A stretch of DNA of 64,000 nucleotides. Source: Impatiens glandulifera (taxonomy: Eukaryota > Streptophyta > Magnoliopsida > Ericales > Balsaminaceae). The stretch covers positions 16,809,889-16,873,888 of the forward strand of contig NC_061864.1 of NCBI RefSeq assembly GCF_907164915.1, given 5' to 3'. Below, piece by piece: positions 1 through 12,290 of the stretch; position 1 is the first letter of the stretch; each line of letters begins with the position of its first letter. Made by a program: the position numbers and the translations under genes. The notes below the pieces were generated by a model. It did not search any database and was not told the DNA's origin. It saw nothing but the letters and a program-made list of their open reading frames with translations.

Positions 1-63
1 TAACATTATCTTTGTACTGATTTTGTGAAAATCTTGTAAATAACGTCAGTCTGGTTGGTTTAG

Positions 64-1450
64 GTTGTGAGATCTGGAGATCTTATTTCTTACACTGCTG
101 AAGAAGGTGTTCGTATTTTAGGAGAAGGGAAGTTCTTAGTTTCTGATAGTTTTCCTGGAAATGAAAGAACCAAGTATTGTCTTACTTCTAAGGTACCTTC
201 AATCTTAATTTCTATGGCCAAAACCATGATTCTGTTTGATTGTGTTTATGGGTTTTCCCACAGATTCCTCTTGGTGTGATCTTAGCCATTCCTCCATTCA
301 ACTACCCAGTCAATCTAGCAGTTTCCAAAATCGGGCCAGCCTTAATCGCAGGAAATTCTCTGGTTCTAAAACCTCCAACCCAAGGTGCAGTAGCAGCTCT
401 CCATATGGTCCATTGCTTTCACTTAGCAGGATTTCCAAAAGGTCTAATCAGTTGCATAACCGGAAGAGGTTCAGAAATCGGGGATTTCCTAACAATGCAT
501 CCCTTAGTTAACTGCATAAGCTTCACAGGAGGCGATACAGGTGTAGCAATATCAAAGAAAGCCGGTATGATTCCATTGCAAATGGAACTTGGTGGAAAAG
601 ATGCATGTATCATACTTGAAGATGCTGATATTGATTTGGCTGCTTCAAACATAGTGAAAGGTGGGTTTTCTTACAGCGGTCAAAGATGTACTGCTGTTAA
701 AGTTGTTCTTGTTATGGAATCAGTGGCTGATGAACTTGTTGAGAAGGTAAAGAGTAAGGTTGGAAAGTTAACAGTTGGGTCGCCGGAGGAAGACTGTGAT
801 ATAACTCCGGTTGTGACTGAATCCTCGGCTAATTACATTGAAGGATTGGTTTTAGATGCCAAGGAAAAAGGAGCAACATTCTGTCATGAGTATAAAAGAG
901 ATGGGAATTTAATATGGCCATTGCTTTTGGATAATGTTAAACCTGATATGAGAATTGCTTGGGAAGAACCGTTTGGTCCTGTTGTTCCTGTTATCAGAAT
1001 CAAATCTGTTGAAGAAGGTATCCACCATTGTAATGCCAGCAATTTTGGGCTGCAGGTAATTCAATTCAACTCAATTCAATCAATATGATCAAAACCCTTG
1101 AAGAGAAACTGATAAATTTGAAATTTTGTTGCAGGGTTGTGTATTTACCAAGGATATAAACAAGGCGATTCTGATCAGTGATGCTATGGAGACTGGAACT
1201 GTTCAGATCAATTCGGCTCCTGCTCGTGGGCCTGATCATTTCCCATTCCAGGTTGATTGATTGATGATGATGAACATTGATGAATTTCAGATAGATTTTT
1301 GAGACTGAATTATTGTATGTATGTGGTTTGAAACAGGGTTTGAAGGATAGTGGGATTGGATCGCAGGGAATCACAAACAGTATTAATATGATGATCAAGG
1401 TGAAGAGCATCGTCATCAACTTGCCGTCTCCTTCATATACCATGGGTTAG
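64..1450 (+). CDS. GAPN: Non-phosphorylating NADP-dependent glyceraldehyde-3-phosphate dehydrogenase (3' part)
   Basis: Oxidises glyceraldehyde 3-phosphate to 3-phosphoglycerate in the cytosol, yielding NADPH (aldehyde dehydrogenase family 11). Four exons are visible: 64-192, 264-1055, 1135-1251 and 1337-1450. All have GT-AG borders in phase 0 and encode the last 383 residues. About 110 N-terminal residues of the usual ~496 lie left of the window. The catalytic glutamate is in the motif MELGGKDA (codon at 585-587). The nucleophilic cysteine is in GQRCTAVK (codon at 687-689). The phosphate-binding/C-terminal segment EEPFGPVVPV and the last residues SPSYTMG fit the plant GAPN family closely. 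No frameshift or stop is seen, so the gene is probably functional. It lies head-to-tail with the bHLH gene downstream, an arrangement also known in Arabidopsis (ALDH11A3 next to LRL1). Confidence 0.95.
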
Positions 1451-3716
1451 TTAAGTTAATTATGAACATGTCCGCCATTAATAAAAGCTTTAGTTCATGA
1501 TTTTAACTATTTTATCTTGGATGTTTGATCATGACTAAGAGAATTAATAATTTACTTATTTATGCAAGAACATTTTATTGGCCATGTAATCCTTTATTCG
1601 AGATTTCTCATTTAGAGTTGTTTGATCTATGTTTTTTTTTCATATGATTTTTATTTATTTATTTATTAAAAAAAACATGTTTTAAAAAAAAATATTTGAG
1701 ATTTTTGTAGTATTATTATTTTTTTTAAATTTTAAGAAATTAACTAGACTCTCCCTATAGTCACAGCCAATGTTTAGAAGATTACCGAAGCCAAATTTTT
1801 TATTTTACTAATTATATCTTATTATTAATAAATATAAAAGTTTAACACATTAAACTAGTTCAAGTGTAAGAGTTAATAGATCAAATATAACGGGACATAG
1901 ATCCGCCATGGGTGCTCATGGGTGCTTTGGTGGGAAACTAACCCAACACTTTACGGGTAATACTTTCAGATGAAATCGAACTCAAACTCAGGACTTTTTG
2001 ATTTATTAAATCTAGTTTAGTTGGTTAATGACTTTCAGTCTTACTTGAAGAGTGGTCCCTAAACTTAATCTTATTATAATAAAAAAGTAAATTCTTAATT
2101 AAAATATTTGGTTAATTGAGATCTCATTGCAATTGAGATAATAGGCTAGTTTCTTCAAAAATAAGAACATCAAAGTCTTAAAAAAAATGAACATTCTTGG
2201 TTGAAAACAATGTGCAAGATCAAAAGGGTCTTATTATGTGTAACAGGGGATTGCAAATCAAAACTCTGAATAACCTATTGGTGAAAGTGACATAAGGTGC
2301 AATGGAGTTCTTGAAGCTAAAGTTTGGAGAATATGATAGGAATGAGTTTGGGGGTTATTTTAAGAATATTCGATATAATCTTTTGAGTATCTTATTCTTT
2401 AAGTTATATAATATTGTTACTCTTTTATTTATTGTTGAATTGAAGGGGAATAATTAGTTTTTTTTTTAGTATAATAATATTAATCCAACAAACACGGATG
2501 CACTTAGTCACGTTATGATTGGATAATCATCATCTAGCTAGTTAATGATATAACCCTAAATAGTAAAAAAATCAATATTACTATTAGAGCTACTTTCATA
2601 TAATTGAGTTATTTATAAAAAAAGTATAAAACTCTTTTTATCTTATCATTAATATACTAAAATATATTTATTAAATTTTAAACATAAAAGAACATTTTAA
2701 TAATTCAACTAAAAATATCCCAAATAATTTACTAATTTTTTTTTATCAAACAAGATATTTTCAAAAATATCATAAAAAAAAAAACAACATCAAACAATTT
2801 ATAATTATTCTCACTTTCCCTAAAGTTCATAAGAATGTCCAAGTTTAGTTTTAAAATATATTAATTATGCTGAAAATTATTATCTCATTAAGTTTAGTAT
2901 TATCTGAATAAAATGCTAAAAAAAATTTGTTTACAGGTGTTATATAGATTAAACTTAGACTATGAGCTAAATGCAGATTAATAAAGTGTTTTTAAATAGT
3001 CTTATATATTTAAATTTTAAAATAATCTTGTATTTAAATGGTATGCAATTTTATTTTATGTAACGTGTTTAGTTATATGTTTAAATAAGTTAATATTGAC
3101 TAGTAGAACATATGAACCTATTTTGAATTCATTAGTTAGTTTAAATGATAATAATATACAGGGTCAAATGTTATATGTTATTATTCAATTTTCACCTAAA
3201 ATGTTTTAAATATGAAGTAGTTGAAGTCATAATCGCGGAGAAATTAGATAACTTTCTACCTTTCTAAAAATAAATAATCCCATATTTTTGTAAAATTTAA
3301 AATATTATTATTTTAAATAATTATTTAATGATTAAAATAATTAAAGTGTGAAGAATTTTGTATAATTAATTTAAAATTTTTCATATTTAATTTGTATTTT
3401 TATTCTAGTTTTTATTGTAGAGAAATAATTTGGGTAGGAAATTTGGGAGAAAGAATTACGTAGCGTGGCGCAATCTAATTTATTGAAAAATTAACAAATT
3501 TTCTCTCTATTCAATTATTCCTTTTTCGGTTAGATAGATGCTACCAGTACAAGTAGTGCATTTATCCATTAAGAAAACGCTACATTTATAAAGAGAATAA
3601 AATTAATAAATAAAGGCGGTGATATTTCACTTTTGTGTATAAGTGTCACTTCATGAGTGAGATACAAGTAGTACTAGTAGTGGTAACATCGAATTATCCT
3701 ATTTTTTTTATGATAT
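1451..3716. other. AT-rich intergenic spacer
   Basis: No coding exon, RNA gene or complete repeat can be supported. The segment near 1860-2030 has slightly higher GC and wording common in decayed plant repeats, but no boundaries could be set. Confidence 0.5.
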
Positions 3717-3772
3717 GATGACATGTCATTAACTCTCACAAATTCTCTCCTCTTATTACTCCTCTTTAGTCT
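3717..3772. repeat. Partial copy of the 4.0-kb MITE family
   Basis: This stretch resembles the reverse complement of the left end of the MITE at 4024-4215: a GACATGTCATT block, then CTCACAAATTC, then ACTCCTCTTTA. Only one end is present, so it is a truncated relative or a solo end. Confidence 0.4.
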
Positions 3773-4023
3773 AATATCATTAGAAAAAAAAACTCATTAT
3801 TTTTTTTTTTTTTTTTGTCTTATGCACTCAATTTTTGTAACTTGAATTAATAGTGTTATTTATATTCATTTTTTATTAAATGAAAATAAGTGACAGGGTG
3901 GTTTTAACTTAAAAATAAAAAATAATATTATTATTAGATATGTTTTAACATTTCATTGTATAATCTACTGACTACAAAATGTCTAAATTAATTTTGCACA
4001 TCTTTTCCCCATTTTATTATTAT

Positions 4024-4215
4024 TTAAAAAAGAGGAGTGATAGAGTAAGGGAATTTAGTGAGGGAATTTGGTGAGGGAATGACGTGGCATCACCTTCATT
4101 GGTTGGAAAATGTAAAAGTGGGAGAAAAGAGAGAAAAGAGAGAAATTATTTAATTTTTTCAGCGAATAAGATTATGCCATGTCATTCCCTCACCTAATCA
4201 TTTCTCTTTAAAAAA
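4024..4215. mobile_element. Short inverted-repeat element (MITE-like), ~190 bp
   Basis: Outer arms TTAAAAAAGAGGAGTGAT (from 4024) and its complement-like TTTCTCTTTAAAAAA (to about 4215) flank a stronger inner inverted repeat. GGTGAGGGAATGACGTGGCA at 4070-4089 pairs with 4175-4194, with one mismatch over 21 bp. There is no coding capacity. The superfamily is not assigned because no clear target duplication was found. The partial relative at 3717-3772 supports a dispersed family. Confidence 0.6.
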
Positions 4216-4518
4216 TTGCAAGAGATAAGCGATTCATCTTACCATTATGCAGACTCTCGTCAGTCAGGACCCACCCATCTCTTCTTCCCGGGAAAGCCAT
4301 GTCTTTCCGGAGCTGGAGCAATTGCGAAAGCGGATGAATTAAGATCCGCGGAAAACAATAGGACCCGAGCCTCTAGTCACGAGTCTCGAGGGGACCACAA
4401 AACAAATGATTGGACAGGCGCGTCCTATGCAATATGGCATACTGCCAGACAATCCGAAAGGCAACAGAAAATAAGTCTATGGCAATTAGCTGTTTATTTA
4501 CTGTTGATATGTACTTAA
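4216..4518 (+). other. Unexplained higher-GC island
   Basis: This ~300-bp stretch has near-balanced base composition inside very AT-rich flanks and is open in one frame (100 codons). The translation has no recognisable domain, and the stretch follows the MITE directly. It contains GGGGACCAC, which fits class II TCP sites (GTGGNCCC on the other strand). It could be a conserved non-coding element, a regulatory RNA or a fragment of an unknown repeat. No function is claimed. Confidence 0.3.
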
Positions 4519-7146
4519 GGAATATCCTATTTTAAGTATTAGCATTTCGGATTAATTTAGTTATGGGTTGACAAATTATATAAAATAATTTAGCATAATT
4601 AATTAGTTTTAAAATTAGAATATGCCCTTTCTTTTTTAAAATATATGCCTTTTCTTTATTGTCTTTACTTATTATATATATTCATTTTTTAAGAATCAAT
4701 AAGGGGATAAATATGAAGAAAAAATCCAACTATTTTTTTTTATTAAGAATGAAACTATATAAATAATTTTTACATTTCAACTATCCTAATTAATTATATT
4801 ATATTATATATTATATATATATATATATATTCAATTTTAATGTGTTATGTTGGTCAGATTCAAATTTTTAGTTAGATAACCCTAACAACTTAATTTAAAG
4901 TCAAAACTAGACAAACATTAAAAATAAAATTGATGTGTTTATATTAACTTGGGGATGTGATATCAACCACACAATTAATTATATTTTTATACCAAATAAA
5001 ATTGACTATCTTTTTTGAAGATATAAAACACACGGTTACAAATTAATTTAATATAAGTTTTGTTTTCAAATTAGTTCGATTATGATAGTGCAATGGATTT
5101 GACCATACTATGAGATTAATAATGAAATAAATGTCTAGGATGAATTCATATGCATGGTATGCTAGGATTGATTAATATTGTTATTATTATCTTTATGGAT
5201 CAAAATCGAAATGAGTAATTAATGTTGATGTTATTATTATTAAATTTGTACTTGTGTGGTATGGTTTTTGACAAGTAGAGACAGAGAAAGAGAAAATTAT
5301 GCTAGTACAATTTATAACAATTAATAATTGGACATATTAATATATAGAATGTGTGTGTCACTAGACATTTATATTCTTGAAATCATTTCATTGTCTGATG
5401 ATACATGCATTGAGACATGGGATTGATTTATTTTAATTAGTTATTCTAGAAAATCCTTAAAATATCTTTCATTTTCTTCATTTTGGAACTTTATTTTATT
5501 TTGAGTTGTCTTATAAAACTTATAAATATCTTTGATTTTCTCTCTTAGTCTATTTTTTTAAGTTTTTCTTCTAGTTTATGCTTTTATTAGATTTTTTTTA
5601 TTTAATAAACCATAATATATTCTCTAAAGAAAAGTTAATAATATTCTCGTAGCCATGACCCGTCACTTTAAATTAGAGTGCTTTTAATCGAAATTCGAAG
5701 GTTACTATATATATAATTATTGTCTATTCATTAGATTATTGATCTAATTTATCTCAATTTTTCTCTTATATATAATTTACACTTTTGGAGGGTTAGTTAC
5801 TTCTTATTTGCAAGTCAATAATTTAACGAGGTAAAACTACTTAAAGATACTCAAATCAAATAGTTATGCTTAGAAATTAAAAATTACTAATTCAATTCTC
5901 AATAAAAAAAAATGTTTTAATTTAGAGGGAAAAGTGAAATGTAGTGATGCTTTCTTTTTTAAAAGTTAAAAATAATTGAATAAGGTGAGATTGAAATTTT
6001 TTTAAAATCGAAGTTCAAAGTTGACGTTCTTTTTCAACAATAGCGTGATCTATTTTCTTTCATTATCCCATACTTTACTAACTATGAGAATGACATTTTC
6101 TTATATTCTATTATGCAATTCAATAAATTAACTTATCGACATCTAACATCTAATACATTATTATCAACTTAAAATGATTAAAACATATAGATAATGATTT
6201 TTTTTCCTTATGATTGAACATAAATTCATTAGAGTCTTAATATAAATCAATAATCACTTAATCCACTCTCATTCAAAATGCTTTATATGAGAATTAACTC
6301 ATTAATATTTTAATTTAAATCGATTTTTTCCACTCCGCCACTGTAATGGGATATTATTGTCTCTAAGTCCTACCAAACTCATGGAAATTATTCAATGGAA
6401 ACCAATTTTTATTTAATGTTTTCTTACAATTTTAGGAGATGCATGTATATCATATAATAAAAAATACACAAAAGTTAGTTCAATGTGTTTGAAAAAATGA
6501 TGGAACTTGCTCATATCAAGGAGAATGTCAAAATTGTGAAATGATTCATATGAAGTGTCATTCTTCCATAATTATTTATATTCACATCTCAATTCCCAAC
6601 TTCATGGCCACGATCTTTTGTTTTTCTTTATTAAATTTAGCCTCATTGCTCCTATTTAACAAAAGAAACAAATTTTAAACAGTATGGTGACAAAATTATT
6701 AAATTAATTAAATATATACATAGTTGTCACATCACACGTGCCACTCTCAATTCTTTTTAAAACTAACTCAATTTATTGTATTTTTTATAATATAAATAAC
6801 TATATTAATAATTTATTTTTTTTGTTCTAATTTTTTTTAAACTCCAACAGAATACATACAACTAATTTCGAGTTAAGCAAATAGCCCATAAATAAATTTA
6901 ACTAATTAATCAAACGAGCAGAACTTTACGCTTGACTAACTCGAAACCATGACATGTGATATGCCCCTCATTAAATAACTAAATTCATAATTTGTTTTCT
7001 GTTTGTAATAATTTTTTTAGAACAATGAGCTCCAATCCTCTAATTGAATGCGATTAATCCCGCAGGTTAATTAAATAGCACACAAACAACTTTAACCAAT
7101 TAAACAGGCGGTAAAACACCGGAGATCGATGTACAAAAAAGGTCAC
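4519..7146. other. AT-rich intergenic spacer
   Basis: No gene is supported. It contains a short (TA)n run near 4806-4830. The segment 6840-7130 has higher GC and resembles decayed repeat sequence, but no element ends were found. Confidence 0.5.
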
Positions 7147-7246
7147 GACTGAAGTAGCTTTATAGTTCATTGAGCTAGAAAAGTGAAAACTCTCACGACA
7201 GAAGTAGCTTTATAGTTAATTGAGATAGAAAAGTGAAAACTCTCCG
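7147..7246. repeat. Two-copy tandem repeat, ~50-bp unit
   Basis: The block GAAGTAGCTTTATAGTT...GAAAAGTGAAAACTCTC occurs twice in direct succession (about 7151 and 7200) with few differences. It lies about 500 bp upstream of the bHLH start codon. Confidence 0.6.
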
Positions 7247-7549
7247 ACATTTTACTGAGTGTTCCTTATTTTTTTACGAGTTCAAATTCAGGACCTCAAG
7301 TAAGTTCTCCGTGTATGTAATTATTATTTTTGATTTCTCCTATCTAAACCCTAAAAAATATTAAGGTGATTAATTAATATTAGATAGAATATTAATTGAT
7401 TTAATAAAAGAGAAATAGATTTAACTTATCTGAGGAGAGAGAATAACGTGGTTGGCGAGATAGAATCATTGGGTTTTGTGAGAGTATTAATGGAGTTGAT
7501 GAGCTCTCTTCCAAAAGGAGAACTCTCTCTTTCTATCTCCTTAACTACA

Positions 7550-7572
7550 GAAGAGAGAGAGAGAGAGAAAGC
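7550..7572 (+). promoter_or_regulatory. GA-repeat in the leader of the bHLH gene
   Basis: A run of GAGAGA units about 165 bp upstream of the start codon. Such runs are common in plant 5' leaders and core promoters. The role here is inferred only from position. Confidence 0.35.
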
Positions 7573-7732
7573 ATAATCAAACGGACGACGGAAGGAAAGA
7601 AACAGAGCAAGCCGAAATCCAGGTATTCGCCATTTCCTTTTCATCTTTCTAAAACTTCATGATGATAAATGGAGTGAATCAAGTAGGTAATGACGTGATT
7701 TGTATCTGAAACTGAAATTATGAAACAGTGAA

Positions 7733-9877
7733 ATGCAGCCTCGAAGCAGAGAGATGCAGGCGATGAGTTCGTTCTTAAATCAACAATCGCAGCAGATGTC
7801 TATGCAAGACCAGCAAAATACTGGAAACAGTCTAATGAACTCTCAGTTCGATCCTTCTTCGTCTAACGACGATTTCCTAGAGCAAATGTTTTCTTCAATT
7901 GGCTCTTCTTCCTGTTCGTGGCCAGATGTTATGGGAACTGCAAACCCTAAGTTACCGCCGTGGGACTTGTCGTCTCCTTCAATCGACTCTCAGAAATCAC
8001 GAGACCTAGCGGTTGACGAGTTGAATCAGGAGAATGTTCAGCAGTTGCAATTCGATGATCAGTCGGTTATGCTCTCATCGAAATTCCGCCAGCATCAAAT
8101 CAGCGGCGGTTCTGCCAAGGCATTGCTTCTTAGGCAGCAGTTATCATCGATGCAATCGAGATGTGTTGGCGGAAATGGTTCAATAGCTGATGAAACTGGA
8201 CTGATTCACTTGCCTCTTAGTTTGGGAGGCGGAAACGACGTCCTCTCTGCTCATAATAATCCTGTAAGCTTAATTAATTTAGGTATGATAATCGGAGATA
8301 GATTGTTTGATTTTGATTAAGCATAACAAATATTGCAGAGTGGAAATGTTTCAGTTCAAAATCTGTATAATGGATACGCCGGATCTCTTCTCGGTTCAGG
8401 TCAAACATCAAATCAGTTTCATCAACCTCAGGTTAGTTGTTCATCTCAACAGAGAAATTACTAGTCATTCCGTTTGTTCTCATCGATCGGTTGGTGCAGG
8501 ATTTTGGAGCAGCCGCGGCGGCTGCTGCTGCTGTGATGAACTCGTCAGCAGCAGCTCCTTCAATTAGCTCTGCCGGAGGAGGAGGAAACCCTGGACAACC
8601 TAGACAGAGAGTTAGGGCTAGAAGAGGCCAAGCAACAGATCCTCACAGCATAGCTGAAAGAGTATATCTCTATAACCTACCTTTCTTGAGCTTCCATTCC
8701 ATTCCATTGTCTTCTCATTTAGTCTTTATTTGTGTCAGTTACGTAGAGAAAGGATTGCAGAGAGGATGAAGGCCTTGCAAGAACTTGTTCCAAATGGCAA
8801 TAAGGTAATCTTCTCCTCCTCAATTCCATCAATCCATTAACAAACTCTGAAGGAGATTGATTCTTAATATGAAATTCTTTGGATTCATGACAGTCTGATA
8901 AGGCATCAATGCTAGATGAGATCATCGATTATGTGAAATTCCTCCAGCTCCAAGTCAAAGTATACTCCTTTCTCTTTCTTTTTCTCAATGAGATTATTTA
9001 TTATTATTCTGATCGGAATCTGAACTTCCGGCCAGGTCCTTAGCATGAGCCGACTTGGTGGTGCTACGGGGGCGGTGGTTGCGCCCATTGTCGCCGATAA
9101 CTCATCAGAGGTTAGTATACTCAGATTATTCATTTTGAATTTCATTGAAATCATCATGTTAGATTAGGATTAGTAAGAAGTTGGATCATAAAAAAATGGA
9201 ATCCTCCATAAACTCTGTCTGCCCTTCAAGCCTGCAAACTTGACAGAGCAATATGCATACAGTGAGAGTACACATAAAAGTTATCAAAATACTCTAAACC
9301 TGGTTTTATCCCAATAACCAAATATCAAACAAACCCTAAATTGAAGAAGAAGCACTAAACGATAAAAACTGAAAAAGCCAGCAGCAGCAGAAGAAGCAGA
9401 GCAGGCGTGCTCTTTCTTTTCCAGATTCCTTTCCCTTTCACTTCTTTCTTCTTCTGATGATCTTCTTTCTCTTTCCCGTCAGTTAGTCAGTCAGTTAGTT
9501 TTAGGGTTAGCTTTAATATATAATTTATTATTAATATTGTGTAGGCAGCAGCAAGGGGTGGTGGTACTAGTAGTATTAATGGTGGGCCGTCGTCGTCAAC
9601 TAACGACAGTGTGACGGTAACGGAGAATAGGGTGGCGAAGCTAATGGAAGAAGACATGGGGTCGGCCATGCAATACCTACAAGGGAAGGGACTCTGTCTC
9701 ATGCCCATATCTCTAGCCACCGCCATCTCCACCGCCACGTGTCACTCTAGGAATCCCCTTCCGCCACCGCCCACCACCAACGCCGCCGCCGGAGCTGCTG
9801 CTGCTGCTGCTGCTGCTGCTGCCGGCCCCTCATCCCCCAACACTCCTTCAACAATGAATAACCTTCTTCATCGCTAA
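7733..9877 (+). CDS. LRL1: bHLH transcription factor of the LRL (bHLH66/69/82) clade
   Basis: Nuclear DNA-binding regulator. Arabidopsis LRL proteins promote root-hair growth (family knowledge). Seven exons: 7733-8263, 8339-8431, 8500-8661, 8739-8804, 8894-8959, 9036-9110 and 9545-9877, all phase 0, 441 residues. The bHLH region is about residues 253-306. The E-box-reading triad is H257, E261 and R265 in the [13 protein letters not shown] stretch. Helix 2 reads [16 protein letters not shown]. The C-terminal block [20 protein letters not shown] separates the LRL clade from the UNE12/bHLH7 clade. The N-terminus is Gln/Ser-rich. Two poly-alanine tracts occur, in exon 3 (near 8510-8535) and exon 7 (GCT run near 9793-9822). 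The start ATG opens MQPRSREMQ. The sixth intron (434 bp) is the longest. A (GA)n stretch at 7552-7570 lies in the likely 5' leader. Orthology to LRL1 itself rather than LRL2/3 rests on gene order. Confidence 0.93.
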
Positions 9878-12290
9878 TAATTAATTATTATTAATTCCTA
9901 CTCCAAACTGAACCCCCGGTAATATTATTATAATAGATTAGATGACCTTCCTAACCCGACCCGACCCGTTTGTGTCTGGTGGTAAAAGGGTAAAGAAAAA
10001 ATGAAAAATGACAAATAAGGTTCCATTTTCAACTGTTTTGATACGACACCACCTTATGTACGTAGAATTTGGCTTCACCTAGATTATTATTATTATTATT
10101 ATTCTCTTTTTGGCTGCTTAATATATTTTACCTATCTACCCTGTTTCTTTCTTTTTTTTAACTGGTTAATTGTTGGGATTACCTAATCTTAGTGAGCTGT
10201 CATGATTAGCATTAACTTAATTATCAATAATTCATATATCCTCACTGTTCAATTGAAAAGGCATTCATAATTAAATTGGTTAATCTTTAATTGGTAGGAT
10301 GATGAATAAATTAATTAATTAGCAATGTTATTATTAATAAAAGTTGATCTGTTTAATTACTTTATATTATAAATGATTGAAGGGTGTTAATTAGTTAGTT
10401 AGAGTCAACCGTGTGGGTGTGGGGTGCGTGCTAGCTAGCTAGCTAGCTGGTTTTATTTTTAGTCTACAAGTAATTGTTTAAGATGCCAAAAGTAAAAGAA
10501 AGCAAACAAGCAAGCAAGAAGAATTTAAATAATTGAACAAAAAAGTGTAAGTGATTTTGTTTGCCAACTATATATATATATATATTATTGTATTAGAAGA
10601 TGAAGTGTTATAATATTCACAAATAAATGCTAAGTTTATAGCAAAGTACAACCATAAAGAAACAATTTTTTATCATTGATCCTTTTTTAAATGATCCACA
10701 CAAAGTTGAGAATTGAGATAGTCTTTTTTTATTTTAAGTGTCTGATTGTAAAGTGAATACCAAAGTTGTTATCTATAGGCCCATAGAGAGAGGACTTGGG
10801 GAAAGGCTTGAGTAGTTGAATCTCAACATGAAATGGGTTGATCGGTTCAATTTAATTAACCATTAAAACAATAAAAGAGAGCCTAAATTTGTTATTATTT
10901 ATTTTCTTGTCCCATTAAGCCTACCATTGTCTGCTTTAATTATTGTCCTTATACCACTAGAACTGGAGACTTTAATTTAGAATTATGTTTTAACTTAGAA
11001 AATTGACAGTCTATACGATGACATGATGTATATATATGATATAATAACAATCTGAACTTTTTATCCACTAAAAGTTCAAAGTGGTTGCCATCAAAGAATC
11101 GAATTGGACGGAGGAAGATTTATTATGTTTACCTTATATTAGAGTTTATTTTGAAAAATTGAGAGTTATTTAAAGTCGTTGATAAATTATAAACGCGTAA
11201 AATCGAGAACTGACTTGAAATAGTAAAATTTTAGTTTAAAAAAAACATTAGTTATATTATATTATTATTTATATATTTATTTAAATATATAATTAATTAA
11301 AAAATAATAATAAGTATATGATACAATAAAAAAGTTAAATTTTCAAAATTAAGTATATTAATTTGAATAAACCTTATATATTTTTAATTTATAAATATAA
11401 TTTTTTTTTCAGTGGAATATAATATTTTTAATATAAAATTAAAATTATTTATAAACTCGTAAAATTTTATTATCATAAATTTAAAACGAAAATAGTTTAA
11501 TTATTTTAAAATTTACTTAAAATTAAAATCGTTAATTTTTTTTAAAATTTTAAAAAGTAATGATGACACATATTAATGCATAACTTATATTTTCTTACCA
11601 TAAGATATTTTAAACCAAAATCAAATATCAAAATTTTATTCTCTTAGCTAATTAGGTAAGAACTTACATACTTTATCCGCATCTCTATTAATTCAATCTT
11701 GAATATTCATGATATCTTTATTATTCCTTGCATGAATTGCGGATATGTCTATTGAATATGGATTTTAATCATTGTACATATAGAAACATATCACATTCAA
11801 TTATATAATTGGATTTGAGAAAAGTGAAAAAGAATGATAGTGGGCCCTAACATAAGAACCCATTTCATAATATGGGTTGGCAATTGTCATTATTGATAAA
11901 TATAAAAATTATACAATTTTCTTCTTATAACATAACACACTTTTTTTTTCTGAACTATTCTTTAAAAAAACTAATAGTATTTACCTTATATAATTATTAC
12001 ACCTTTAATACTGTGTGTTTTAAATAAAAGAATTTAAATTTGAGACATCTTTAGACAAAAAAAAAAAAACACTCTACATATGTAGGTTTTGAATACTTCT
12101 TATTCTTGCGGTTGCAACTTAATTCATTTGAATAAAAACCTTTTGGATTATCATATTTAAAATGAAACACAATTCTTTGTAAAAATTGAAAGAAGATACA
12201 TTTCATACTTATATTTACATAATAAAAAACCAGAAAAATGGAAAATAAATGAATAATTGAACCAATTTATTTATCCTCCACCACCATGAA
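9878..12290. other. AT-rich intergenic spacer with simple repeats
   Basis: Holds a CTAG tetranucleotide run (about 10428-10447), a (TA)n run (10568-10585) and a short ATT run (10084-10102). It separates the 3' ends of the convergent bHLH and reticulon genes. No gene is supported. Confidence 0.5.
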
